NCBI GenBank assembly: GCA_903945195.1
Contig: CAJAUT010000025.1
Location: forward strand, 1-55,460
DNA length: 55,460 bases
From: an uncultured bacterium
GTDB taxonomy: Bacteria > Patescibacteriota > Microgenomatia > UBA1400 > UBA12108
Direction: 5' to 3'
Shown here one piece after another: positions 45,160 through 53,254 of the stretch (position 1 is its first letter; each line of letters starts with the position of its first letter). Under the pieces are notes generated by a model that had not been told where the DNA came from, made no database searches, and worked only from the letters and a program-made list of their open reading frames with translations. Both the position numbers and the translations under genes were made by a program.

Positions 45160-48039
45160 ATGCAACAATACATTCAAATCAGAGGTGCGCGCCAGCACAA
45201 CCTCAAAAACATCGATCTAGACATCCCCAAAAATCAATTTGTGGTCATGACCGGGGTATCTGGTAGTGGCAAATCATCTCTGGCATTCGACACCATCTAC
45301 GCCGAAGGTCAACGTCGCTACGTCGAGTCACTCTCTAGTTATGCGCGCCAGTTCCTCGGCCTCATGGACAAGCCAGATGTAGATAGAATCGATGGTTTGT
45401 CCCCCAGCATCTCGATAGACCAAAAGACCGTCTCCCACAACCCTCGTTCAACAGTAGGTACAACCACCGAGATCTACGACTATCTACGTCTACTTTTTGC
45501 CCGTATCGGTCACCCCAAATGTCCAAATGACGGTACCGAAATCAAAAAACTCTCGCTCGACGAGATCACCAAAATTGTCCTTGACGAGATTTGCAAAGTT
45601 ACGATCCTTGTAAAAAAAGTCCCGCATGTCTTTACGATTTTATCTCCCATAGTACGTGGCAAAAAAGGTGAGTTTCGAGATCTTTTTGACAATCTCCGCT
45701 CCAAAGGTTTTAGTGAGGTCATAGTCGACGGCAAAAGCTTCAACCTATCAGAAGACTTTGATTTGTTAAAAACCAATCCCCACACCATCTCTGCCATCAT
45801 CGACAAAGTCAGCGTGACCTATGACAATTTTAAAGACCAGGTATTTGTTAGCAACCTAAAAACTAGATTAAACAATAGTATCGAACAAGCCACAAAGTTA
45901 TCGGTCGGCTTAGTCATCCTCAAATCAAAAGACAGCGAAAATCTCTACTCCGAAAACTACGCCTGTCCAGTCTGCGGTCACTCTCTTCCAGAGATCGAGC
46001 CCCGCATGTTCAGTTTCAACTCACCTCTTGGTGCATGTGAAACCTGCAAAGGTCTAGGGTCAATTCAAAAGATCGATCCAGCCCGTATCATCAATCCTCG
46101 GCTTTCCTACAGCGAAGGTGGTATCTTGCCGCTCAATAGACTCCTTATGGTCGATACTTGGTATACCCGCCTGATCCAGACCGTAGCCGATGAGGAAGTT
46201 ATCAGGCTTACTGTGCCACTAGGCGATTTATCGGCTAGGGAGATGCACGACCTCCTCTTTGGTACTGGCAAAAAATACGAGGTAGTAGGTACCAACAAAC
46301 AGGGTAGACCCACTAAAATCGTCGAGACTTGGGACGGCATTATCCCTCGTCTTGAACAAAAATATTTTGAGACTGCTAGTGAGTGGTCACGTCTAGACCT
46401 CAATCAGTACATGAAAGAAGAGCTCTGTCCTACCTGTATGGGTGCCAAGTTAAAAAAAGAAGTGCTCTCCATCACAGTAGATGGTTTAAATATCAACGAG
46501 ATGACTCATCAGTCAGTTTCAGAGCTTCAAAAATACTTTGCAAACGAGCTAAACAACAAGCTAAACCCCTACGAGCAACAAGTCGGCGAGGGTATTTTAA
46601 AAGAAGTCACCAGTCGTCTTACGTTCCTCCACAATGTAGGTTTAGGTTACCTAGATCTCGCCCGTCAAAGCAAGACTTTGTCCGGCGGCGAGCAGCAGCG
46701 TATCCGCTTAGCCAGTCAGATAGGCACAGGTCTCACAGGCGTGCTTTATGTGTTAGACGAGCCTAGTATTGGGCTGCATAGCCGCGACGTAGATGCTCTC
46801 ATCGACTCCCTCAAACGATTGGTAGATCTAGGAAACACTCTCATTGTTGTCGAGCACGACGAAGAAACCATTCGCGCTGCCGATTATCTCATCGAGCTAG
46901 GCCCAGCTGCTGGTATCCATGGCGGCAAACTCACAGCCCAGGGCACAGTGGCAGAGATCTCAAAAGATAAAAATTCTGTCACTGGAGCCTATCTCTCAGG
47001 AGCCAAAGCGATTCCCGGCAACATCGAAAAACTTGTTACAACCGCAGGAACTCTTAAACTAGTAGGGGCGAGAGAGCACAATCTCAAAAATATCACCCTC
47101 GAGCTTCCACTTGGCAACCTGATCGGAGTCACAGGAGTCTCAGGTGGCGGCAAGTCCACACTCATCACAGAGACCCTCTATCCAGCCCTCAAGTACTACA
47201 TTGACGGCACTTTTAGCGATGGTATGGGCACCTACGATCGCCTAGACGGCTTTCACTATCTAAAGTCCACCTATCTCGTGGACCAGTCTCCAATCGGACG
47301 CACCCCCAGGTCAAATCCAGCTACCTACGTGGGCTTCTTTGATGATATTCGCGATCTCTTTGCCGCTACACCAGATGCACGTCTCAAAGGTTTTGATAAA
47401 GGTAGATTTAGTTTCAATATCAAAGGTGGTAGATGTGAGAAATGTCAGGGAGGGGGAGTCATCAAGATCGAGATGCAGTTTTTACCAGATGTTTACGTCA
47501 CTTGCGATGTCTGCCACGGCGAACGCTACAACGAAGAGACTTTGACAGTCAAATACAAGGGTATGTCCATCTTTAATATCTTAAACATGACCCTCACCGA
47601 CGGGGTCGCATTCTTCAAAAATTATCCTCGCATCTACCGCAAACTCCAGCTCCTTGTAGACGTAGGCCTAGGCTATCTAAAGATTGGCCAGCCAGCCCCG
47701 ACGCTATCTGGTGGTGAAGCCCAGCGTATCAAGCTAGCTCACGAGCTAGGCAAACGCGAAGGCAACAATGCACTCTACATCCTCGATGAACCTACCACTG
47801 GCCTACACTTTGATGATATCAACAAGCTAATGGTCACGCTCAAGAGATTAGTACAAAAAGGCAATACCGTGGTCGTAATCGAACACAACATGGACGTCAT
47901 CAAAAACTGTCAGTATCTCGTAGACCTCGGACCAGAAGGTGGTATGGGCGGCGGCAATCTCGTCTTCCAGGGCCCAACCGAAGATATTTTAAATGTCAAA
48001 GAGTCCTACACCGCCAAGTATTTGAGAAAATATCTATAA
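45160..48039 (+). CDS. uvrA: UvrABC system protein A
   Basis: 959 aa, full length. Two ABC modules: Walker A TGVSGSGKSSLAFDTI near residue 32 and TGVSGGGKSTLITETL near 658, with signatures TLSGGEQQRIRLASQIG and TLSGGEAQRIKLAHELG. Zinc-binding CxxC pairs: YACPVCGHSL with ACETCKGLG, RCEKCQGGG with TCDVCHGER. It recognises DNA lesions and loads UvrB. The start codon follows the inverted repeat by 19 bp. Confidence 0.97.
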   Translation: MQQYIQIRGARQHNLKNIDLDIPKNQFVVMTGVSGSGKSSLAFDTIYAEGQRRYVESLSSYARQFLGLMDKPDVDRIDGLSPSISIDQKTVSHNPRSTVGTTTEIYDYLRLLFARIGHPKCPNDGTEIKKLSLDEITKIVLDEICKVTILVKKVPHVFTILSPIVRGKKGEFRDLFDNLRSKGFSEVIVDGKSFNLSEDFDLLKTNPHTISAIIDKVSVTYDNFKDQVFVSNLKTRLNNSIEQATKLSVGLVILKSKDSENLYSENYACPVCGHSLPEIEPRMFSFNSPLGACETCKGLGSIQKIDPARIINPRLSYSEGGILPLNRLLMVDTWYTRLIQTVADEEVIRLTVPLGDLSAREMHDLLFGTGKKYEVVGTNKQGRPTKIVETWDGIIPRLEQKYFETASEWSRLDLNQYMKEELCPTCMGAKLKKEVLSITVDGLNINEMTHQSVSELQKYFANELNNKLNPYEQQVGEGILKEVTSRLTFLHNVGLGYLDLARQSKTLSGGEQQRIRLASQIGTGLTGVLYVLDEPSIGLHSRDVDALIDSLKRLVDLGNTLIVVEHDEETIRAADYLIELGPAAGIHGGKLTAQGTVAEISKDKNSVTGAYLSGAKAIPGNIEKLVTTAGTLKLVGAREHNLKNITLELPLGNLIGVTGVSGGGKSTLITETLYPALKYYIDGTFSDGMGTYDRLDGFHYLKSTYLVDQSPIGRTPRSNPATYVGFFDDIRDLFAATPDARLKGFDKGRFSFNIKGGRCEKCQGGGVIKIEMQFLPDVYVTCDVCHGERYNEETLTVKYKGMSIFNILNMTLTDGVAFFKNYPRIYRKLQLLVDVGLGYLKIGQPAPTLSGGEAQRIKLAHELGKREGNNALYILDEPTTGLHFDDINKLMVTLKRLVQKGNTVVVIEHNMDVIKNCQYLVDLGPEGGMGGGNLVFQGPTEDILNVKESYTAKYLRKYL

Positions 48040-48040
48040 T

Positions 48041-48061
48041 TACAAAGAACGGTTCTTTGTA
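48041..48061. promoter_or_regulatory. 10-bp perfect inverted repeat between uvrA and uvrC
   Basis: TACAAAGAAC-G-GTTCTTTGTA, directly after the uvrA stop and 4 bp before the uvrC ATG. It could be a hairpin that covers the uvrC start or an operator. It contains GAAC and GTTC half-sites, but with 1-bp spacing rather than the 4-bp spacing of the Gram-positive LexA box. Confidence 0.55.
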
Positions 48062-48065
48062 AAAT

Positions 48066-49400
48066 ATGAACACAATATTCTGGCAAACAATCACAGATTT
48101 CCACGACGCCCCTGGCACTTGCGGGGTGTATCAGTACTGGCAAAATGACGAGCTTTTGTACGTAGGCAAAGCCATAAACCTAAAAGCTAGATTATCTAGT
48201 CACGCCCAAAACGCCAAAATGGACATGAAAGAAGCCGCCATCGTGAGCGGGGATACTATCAGATACACCCTTTGCGACACCGAGTTTAAAGCTCTCATGC
48301 TCGAAGCCGAACTGATCAGAACCCTAAAGCCTCCCCACAACAGGGCCTGGAAAGACGACAAAACCTATCTCTACATCGTGATCGATCTCAAAGATCCTTT
48401 TCCTCGTCCTTACTATGGTCGTGCCCACGATCTCAAAGAAAATCCTAGATTTGTCGATAATGACCCAAAATTCAAAGTTTTTGGCCCATTCCCAAATTCA
48501 TTTATCGCCGAAGAGGTTCTTCGCGCCATTCGCCGCCTTATCCCATTTTGTATGGCCAAAAAAGTAGGCAAGCACGCTTGCTTCTACTCTCGCATCGGCC
48601 TATGCAACCCATGTCCAGCCAATATTATCAAACTCCCGGAGTTTGATATTCAAACACGACAGTATCGCACACAAATCCGCCAAGTTGTCAAAATCCTAGA
48701 AGGGGAGATATCTCCAGTTATCAAAGATCTCACTATCAAAATGAAATCATATTCAGAAGCACAAGATTTTGAAAATGCTCTCCTCATTCGCAAAAATATC
48801 GAAAGATTTGAAAGGTTTACCAAGACGCACAATTTTTCCGATCGCCAGTTTTCCTACAATGACAGCTCCAAAAAACTAGAGAGCCTCCAACAATTGTTTA
48901 TTGATTATTGTAATTTGAATATTACATTCCACAGAGTGGAATGTTATGACGCCTCAAACTCGGCTATGCACGACTCCGTAGTCTCCATGACTGTCATGAC
49001 GGACGGCTTACTAGACAACGGTCAGTACCGCCGGTTCAAGATTAAAAATCCACGAGCCGTCTCCGACTTTGATCGACTCGACGAAGCCATCACCAGGAGA
49101 CTCAAAAACACTACCTGGGACAAACCAGATCTCATCGTGATAGATGGGGGAATACCTCAACTGCGTAGGCTGCAGCGCATCTTTGACAAGCAATCAGAGC
49201 CACCCCTCTACATAGGCCTAGCCAAACACCCAGATCGCCTAATCCTTCCGGGAGACTCCCGGAAGGCATCAAAGTGGATCATAATTAAACTAGCCACTGA
49301 TTACCCAGCCCTCTTACTTCTAGAGCAACTTCGCGACGAAGCACATAGATTTGCCAATGCTTATCGCAAGATACTCGAAAAGAAACGTACTGCGCTATAA
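48066..49400 (+). CDS. uvrC: UvrABC system protein C, short form
   Basis: 444 aa. GIY-YIG nuclease domain (GVYQYWQNDELLYVGKAINLKARLSSH), Cys-rich segment KHACFYSRIGLCNPCPANI, UVR region (YSEAQDFENALLIRKNIE) and the RNase H-like domain (HRVECYDASNSA, LIVIDGGIPQLRR, LRDEAHRFANAYR). It stops just after this domain, so the C-terminal tandem helix-hairpin-helix (about 100-150 residues in most UvrC) is absent. Two perfect palindromes lie inside the coding region. Normal dual incision would need the HhH for 5' cutting in E. coli. Confidence 0.93.
   Translation: MNTIFWQTITDFHDAPGTCGVYQYWQNDELLYVGKAINLKARLSSHAQNAKMDMKEAAIVSGDTIRYTLCDTEFKALMLEAELIRTLKPPHNRAWKDDKTYLYIVIDLKDPFPRPYYGRAHDLKENPRFVDNDPKFKVFGPFPNSFIAEEVLRAIRRLIPFCMAKKVGKHACFYSRIGLCNPCPANIIKLPEFDIQTRQYRTQIRQVVKILEGEISPVIKDLTIKMKSYSEAQDFENALLIRKNIERFERFTKTHNFSDRQFSYNDSSKKLESLQQLFIDYCNLNITFHRVECYDASNSAMHDSVVSMTVMTDGLLDNGQYRRFKIKNPRAVSDFDRLDEAITRRLKNTTWDKPDLIVIDGGIPQLRRLQRIFDKQSEPPLYIGLAKHPDRLILPGDSRKASKWIIIKLATDYPALLLLEQLRDEAHRFANAYRKILEKKRTAL
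48924..48944. repeat. Perfect inverted repeat inside uvrC (a)
   Basis: ACATTCCAC-AGA-GTGGAATGT, 9-bp arms. It encodes TFHRVECY, the start of the conserved RIE-type strand of the RNase H-like domain. Confidence 0.7.
49244..49266. repeat. Perfect inverted repeat inside uvrC (b)
   Basis: CCTTCCGGGAG-A-CTCCCGGAAGG, 11-bp arms with a one-base centre. It encodes LPGDSRK in a loop of the RNase H-like domain where the family is variable. Confidence 0.75.
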
Positions 49401-49412
49401 TTACACCACTCG

Positions 49413-49483
49413 CGCCTATCGTCCAAAGGATAGGACTCCGGTCTTCGGAACCGTTAATGGGGGTTCGATTCCCTCTAGGCGCA
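49413..49483 (+). tRNA. tRNA-Arg (anticodon TCG)
   Basis: Acceptor GCGCCTA/TAGGCGC, D-arm GTCC...GGAC, anticodon stem CCGGT/ACCGT (outer pair mismatched) with loop CTTCGGA giving TCG, T-arm GGGGG-TTCGATT-CCCTC, discriminator A followed by CAAATG. It directly follows uvrC. Eleven bases of its 3' end recur at 50423-50433. Confidence 0.9.
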
Positions 49484-49498
49484 CAAATGCATCATAAT

Positions 49499-50281
49499 AT
49501 GTCTAATAACATCAAAAACAAACACAGCAAAATAGTTATTACCGATTTTGATGGCACGCTTAGCGAAAAATTGGTAAACGGACAAAAAGTACCTGGATTA
49601 ATCTCTGTACTCATGAGCGAACCCGGAATTGATAAAAACTGCCTAGTCGAGTACGAGGAGTTATTCAACAAATATCACCCATATGAGCAAGATATAAATT
49701 TAACCCTAGATCAGAAACAAGGGTTTATGCTCAAATGGTGGGTAGAGGTGTATTCAGTTCTGAAGAAGTATAAAGTCACAGAAAAAATGATCATGGCCTC
49801 ATGTGACTCACCACTGGTACAACTAAGATCTGGTGTTAAACAATTTTTTGATTACTGTAATAATTTGTGCATTCCAATAATAATTTTCTCAGCGAATGGA
49901 ATTGGATATAACACTATTGAATATATTTTAAAAAAGAACGATATCTCCCTTACCAATGTCAGAATATGTGCAAATATTTTACATTTTGATGCTAATGGAC
50001 AATACGCATCTACAAAACTACCAATTATTCACTCTGCGAATAAAATTGGAGAAACTCTAATTAAGAATGACTTTGTAGCGCCAGATCAAGACCAGACTGA
50101 TTGCGTCTTGATTGGAGATAATATTGACGACCTAAAAATGTCAGAAGGTATTAATTTTAATAATGTGATTAGAGTTGGATTTGGAGACCATGCGTCGGTA
50201 GAATTCACTCAAAACTTTGATTATGTCCTACCTATAGATGCAGGATTCGAGGAAATAACTGGTAAACTTAATAGTCAATAA
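49499..50281 (+). CDS. UMPH-1-like (pyrimidine 5'-nucleotidase) HAD phosphatase, copy 2
   Basis: 260 aa from MSNNIKNKHS; the track's start lies inside the tRNA. Same motifs as the copy at 27005: VITDFDGTLSEK, IIFSANGIGYNTIEY and LIGDNIDDLKMSEG. The two proteins differ by scattered substitutions and at both ends. It follows tRNA-Arg(TCG) by 15 bp. Downstream it carries TTGGGGCACAAAA, the 3' end of the other tRNA-Arg (TCT), which suggests this gene was copied from the first locus together with its flank. Confidence 0.82.
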   Translation: MSNNIKNKHSKIVITDFDGTLSEKLVNGQKVPGLISVLMSEPGIDKNCLVEYEELFNKYHPYEQDINLTLDQKQGFMLKWWVEVYSVLKKYKVTEKMIMASCDSPLVQLRSGVKQFFDYCNNLCIPIIIFSANGIGYNTIEYILKKNDISLTNVRICANILHFDANGQYASTKLPIIHSANKIGETLIKNDFVAPDQDQTDCVLIGDNIDDLKMSEGINFNNVIRVGFGDHASVEFTQNFDYVLPIDAGFEEITGKLNSQ

Positions 50282-50538
50282 ATGCTACAAAGTCTTTTAG
50301 GACTTGAATAGACTCGGCAAAAGTCTCAAGCAAAAATACTTTGGGGCACAAAAAAGTGAGAATCTGCACATCAAGCGCGTAGCGCCTGAGAAATGTATCC
50401 AGGCACAAAGTAGCCTGGGATGCCCTCTAGGCGAAAACTATATCTAAATAAGTATTATTTTAAAGAGATATTCTCTAGTTGACAAATTGTAGGCAAAACA
50501 GTTGACAGTTTATAGAGTTATCCGCTAAACTAATAATA
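50282..50538 (+). repeat. tRNA-Arg(TCT) 3' end, two-hairpin element and tRNA-Arg(TCG) 3' end
   Basis: In order: ACTTTGGGGCACAAAA (50338-50353, the tRNA-Arg(TCT) end); the two-hairpin element TGCACATC, AAGCGC-GTA-GCGCCT, GAGAAATG, ATCCAGGC ... GCCTGGGAT with loop ACAAAGTA (about 50364-50422); then CCCTCTAGGCG (50423-50433), the 3' end of tRNA-Arg(TCG). AAACTATATCTAAA (50435-50448) recurs at 51827-51840 on the far side of the next gene. No ORF of note. Confidence 0.78.
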
Positions 50539-51792
50539 ATGAAATACGTCACGCGCAATATAGAAAAACAACTGAAAGATGCTCTAGATTCTTCTGGTGC
50601 AGTTTTTTTACGAGGGATCAAAGCGTGTGGAAAAACCGAGACTGCTTTGCGTTTTGCAAAAAGTAGCATCAATCTTCAGGAGAACTCTAGGAACAAATTG
50701 CTAGCAGAAGTTTCCCCCAGCGATGCATTAGATGGTCCTACTCCTCGCTTGGTGGATGAATGGCAAGAGGTTCCAAATATCTGGAATAATATCAAAGTCG
50801 AGATTGACAAGCGCAAAATCTCCAAACAATTTATCTTGGCTGGTTCTAGTACTTTACAAGATGACATAAAAATTCATTCTGGAGCAGGTCGCATTATCAC
50901 TCTTGATATGAGTACGCTCTCATGGCAAGAACTTGGGTATTCTAATGGATCTGTAAGTCTAGCTACATTGCTAGACAGCAATACTATCAAGTCAACACAA
51001 AACCAAACTACATTAAAATCAATTTTGCGACGGTTGGTGGTGGGTGGTTGGCCGTCACTCATTGGTAAATCTGAGTCAAGTGCGATCACCATAAATCGCT
51101 CGTACATTGACTTACTATTAAGCGACGATATTAGTAGAGTCTCTGGAGTAAAACGCAACCGTCAAAAAGCTGAAAAAATACTGCAATCACTAGCGCGTAA
51201 CATTGCAACTACCGTAGATATCTCAACCATTGCCACAGACACAGTTGCAAATACCGACTCCAATGTTTCGCGTCAAGCCACTTATGATTATCTAGATGAC
51301 TTCAACAGGTTATTGATCCTCGTCAATCAACCAGCATGGAATGTACATATCCGTTCATCAGCAAGTTTACGTGTGACCCCAAAACGTCACTTGGCCGATC
51401 CTTCTTTATCATGTGCTACATTAGGACTTTCCTCAGACTCTTTGTTTCACGATCTAAACTTTGCCGGATTTTTGTTTGAATCACAAGTATTCCACGATCT
51501 ATCCGTTTATGCTTCTCAAAATGATTCGAGTTTATCCTACTATCGTGACTCATTCGGCAACGAAGTCGACATTATTGTAGAGAAAAGAGATGGATCATGG
51601 GCGGCCTTCGAAGTAAAATTAGGTGATGTAGAACTAGATTTGGCATCAAAAAAACTTCTAAATTTTGCAAATAACATAGACACCAAAAAATCTAAAGCTC
51701 CAAGTTCGCTCAACATTGTTACAGGGACTGGATTAGCATATACGCGCGCTGATGGTGTAAACGTACTAACACTAAGCGTTTTAGGAGCATAA
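50539..51792 (+). CDS. AAA ATPase with DUF4143 (AAA_14 family)
   Basis: 417 aa. P-loop FLRGIKACGKTETALRFA (about 23-40), the conserved LVDEWQEVPNIWNNIKVEID segment with Walker B, ILAGSST, and LGWP-type YxxLLxxDI in RSYIDLLLSDDISRVSG. The C-terminal DUF4143 part has a PD-(D/E)XK-like pattern: FLFESQVFHDLSVYA, GNEVDIIVEKRDGSWAAFEVKLG. Function of the family is unclear; it is common on mobile or accessory DNA. It is flanked by the direct repeat AAACTATATCTAAA. Confidence 0.88.
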   Translation: MKYVTRNIEKQLKDALDSSGAVFLRGIKACGKTETALRFAKSSINLQENSRNKLLAEVSPSDALDGPTPRLVDEWQEVPNIWNNIKVEIDKRKISKQFILAGSSTLQDDIKIHSGAGRIITLDMSTLSWQELGYSNGSVSLATLLDSNTIKSTQNQTTLKSILRRLVVGGWPSLIGKSESSAITINRSYIDLLLSDDISRVSGVKRNRQKAEKILQSLARNIATTVDISTIATDTVANTDSNVSRQATYDYLDDFNRLLILVNQPAWNVHIRSSASLRVTPKRHLADPSLSCATLGLSSDSLFHDLNFAGFLFESQVFHDLSVYASQNDSSLSYYRDSFGNEVDIIVEKRDGSWAAFEVKLGDVELDLASKKLLNFANNIDTKKSKAPSSLNIVTGTGLAYTRADGVNVLTLSVLGA

Positions 51793-51840
51793 AAAGGGGT
51801 TCTATCCGCAGTCCATCTGCATGTACAAACTATATCTAAA
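51793..51840 (+). repeat. tRNA 3'-end-like repeat plus AAACTATATCTAAA direct repeat
   Basis: AAAGGGGTTCTATCCGCAG and the following bases through TGTACAAAC resemble a T-arm plus acceptor 3' strand and the CAA flank. A closely related sequence lies at 53136-53172. The 14 bp at 51827-51840 duplicate 50435-50448. It lies between the DUF4143 and Fic genes. Confidence 0.65.
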
Positions 51841-51885
51841 GAAATATTAGTTTAGACAAACTTTATCACTTCATTTGTATGTCGA

Positions 51886-52941
51886 TTATACTTTTCGATA
51901 CCTAGTTGTAGCGCCTTGACCAATCCGCTCAATCATTTTTAAAGCCATTAATTTATTAATCACTTGATTAATCGTTGGTCTAGGGACACCTGTAACATTT
52001 GAAATTTCTCTGGGTGTTGTTTCTGGCACCTTCACAAGGTATTGCCACACAAGCAACTGTTTAGGTGAGAGAACCGTTTCAATATTCGTTGCTGTGAGAA
52101 GCTGTACTGCCATTTGAGACTGTTTTAGTAAGATATCTAAAAAGAAATTAAGCCACGGCGATATGTCAGGCTTCTTTGTGCGTAATGTTTTTTGGCTTTT
52201 CCTAAGTGCCAAATAGTAGTCTGGTTTATTATCCTCAATAAGTTTCTCATGAGAAACGTAAGGCATATAGGCGTAGCTTTGTTGGAGAAGTAATAAATTG
52301 GATATAATTCTGGACAATCGGCCGTTACCATCTTCAAATGGATGGATATTTAAAAACTCTACAAGAAAGTTCGCGATTATTAAGAGTGGATGGTAGGTAT
52401 TTTTTTGTAAAGCAGTCTTTGTCCAATCAATAAGCTCAAGCATTTCTTTGGGTGTTAACCAAGCTTTGGTTGTCTCAAAAAGAACGCCAACAGATTCTCC
52501 AACTTCATTAATCATCTCGACGGCATTTTCTTTTTTCTTGTAATCACCTCGGTGAAAAATATCCTTTTCAACATACTTGAGTAGTTCTTTATGAAAATGC
52601 TTGACCAAATTTTCGTTAAAGATGAGTGTCTCCCATGAATTAAAGACATTTTGCAAAAGTTCGTAGTATCCTTGAGCCTCCTGCGCGTCCCGATTACTAA
52701 ATTTCTGGATCGAGATACCCCGAAGCATTTTTTCAATATCTTCATCAGACAACTTTGACCCCTCAATTCGAGTCGAGGCACCAGTAGATATAACCAGCAC
52801 TGATTTTTTAAGTCGCCCTAATATTTGAGGACTTAGCTTCGTACTTCCCTCCCATTTACCCTTAATTGCATCGATCTGGGTGATCTTGATCCAGATGTCT
52901 TGAGATATGCTTTGTAAACGCAAATCGAATCTATTATTCAT
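51886..52941 (-). CDS. Fic family protein with C-terminal winged helix
   Basis: 351 aa class II Fic. Inhibitory helix STGASTRIEGSKLSDEDI (about 52-69, motif S/TxxxEG), catalytic loop LNIHPFEDGNGRLSRII (about 195), and a C-terminal DNA-binding domain (ETTPREISNVTGVPRPTINQVINKL, about 305-330). Likely an adenylyltransferase that controls its own gene through the HTH. Three tandem decamers lie immediately upstream of its start codon. It sits between two tRNA 3'-end-like repeats. Confidence 0.9.
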   Translation of the reverse strand: MNNRFDLRLQSISQDIWIKITQIDAIKGKWEGSTKLSPQILGRLKKSVLVISTGASTRIEGSKLSDEDIEKMLRGISIQKFSNRDAQEAQGYYELLQNVFNSWETLIFNENLVKHFHKELLKYVEKDIFHRGDYKKKENAVEMINEVGESVGVLFETTKAWLTPKEMLELIDWTKTALQKNTYHPLLIIANFLVEFLNIHPFEDGNGRLSRIISNLLLLQQSYAYMPYVSHEKLIEDNKPDYYLALRKSQKTLRTKKPDISPWLNFFLDILLKQSQMAVQLLTATNIETVLSPKQLLVWQYLVKVPETTPREISNVTGVPRPTINQVINKLMALKMIERIGQGATTRYRKV

Positions 52942-52970
52942 ATATATAAGATTATATAAGGTTATATAAG
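52941..52970 (-). promoter_or_regulatory. Tandem decamer repeats at the fic start
   Basis: Read on the minus strand, three 10-bp units of the type (T/C)CTTATATAA follow each other and end at the ATG. They are spaced one helical turn apart and include TATA-like -10 boxes, so they may be the operator of the Fic HTH domain. Confidence 0.55.
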
Positions 52971-53254
52971 ATCTGTCAATAATCTCATAGTGCGTAATAA
53001 TTATGAAAAGATTTTACCTCATCCAAGGGGTAGGGGTCATAGTTTTATCTTCTCCGTATCTAGATATATTACTTTACCATCCACTTCTATAAACCCAAGG
53101 AGTCTCAGGATATAATAGGTTTTGATAACACTCGAGGAAAGGGGTTCCATCCCCAGCCCACCTGGTGCACAAGCGATTTGTACCATTTAAACCTATTTCA
53201 ATAAGAAAACGGATCTAGACTTGATAATATACAAACATGCCCTATAATATACAT
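52971..53254. other. Non-coding spacer with a tRNA 3'-end-like remnant
   Basis: No gene is seen. At 53136-53172 AAAGGGGTTCCATCCCCAG leads to TGGTGCACAA, matching the repeat at 51793 and resembling a tRNA T-arm and acceptor 3' strand with a CACAA end. The two copies bracket the Fic gene (about 1.3 kb apart). The rest is A/T-rich without clear signals. Confidence 0.5.
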
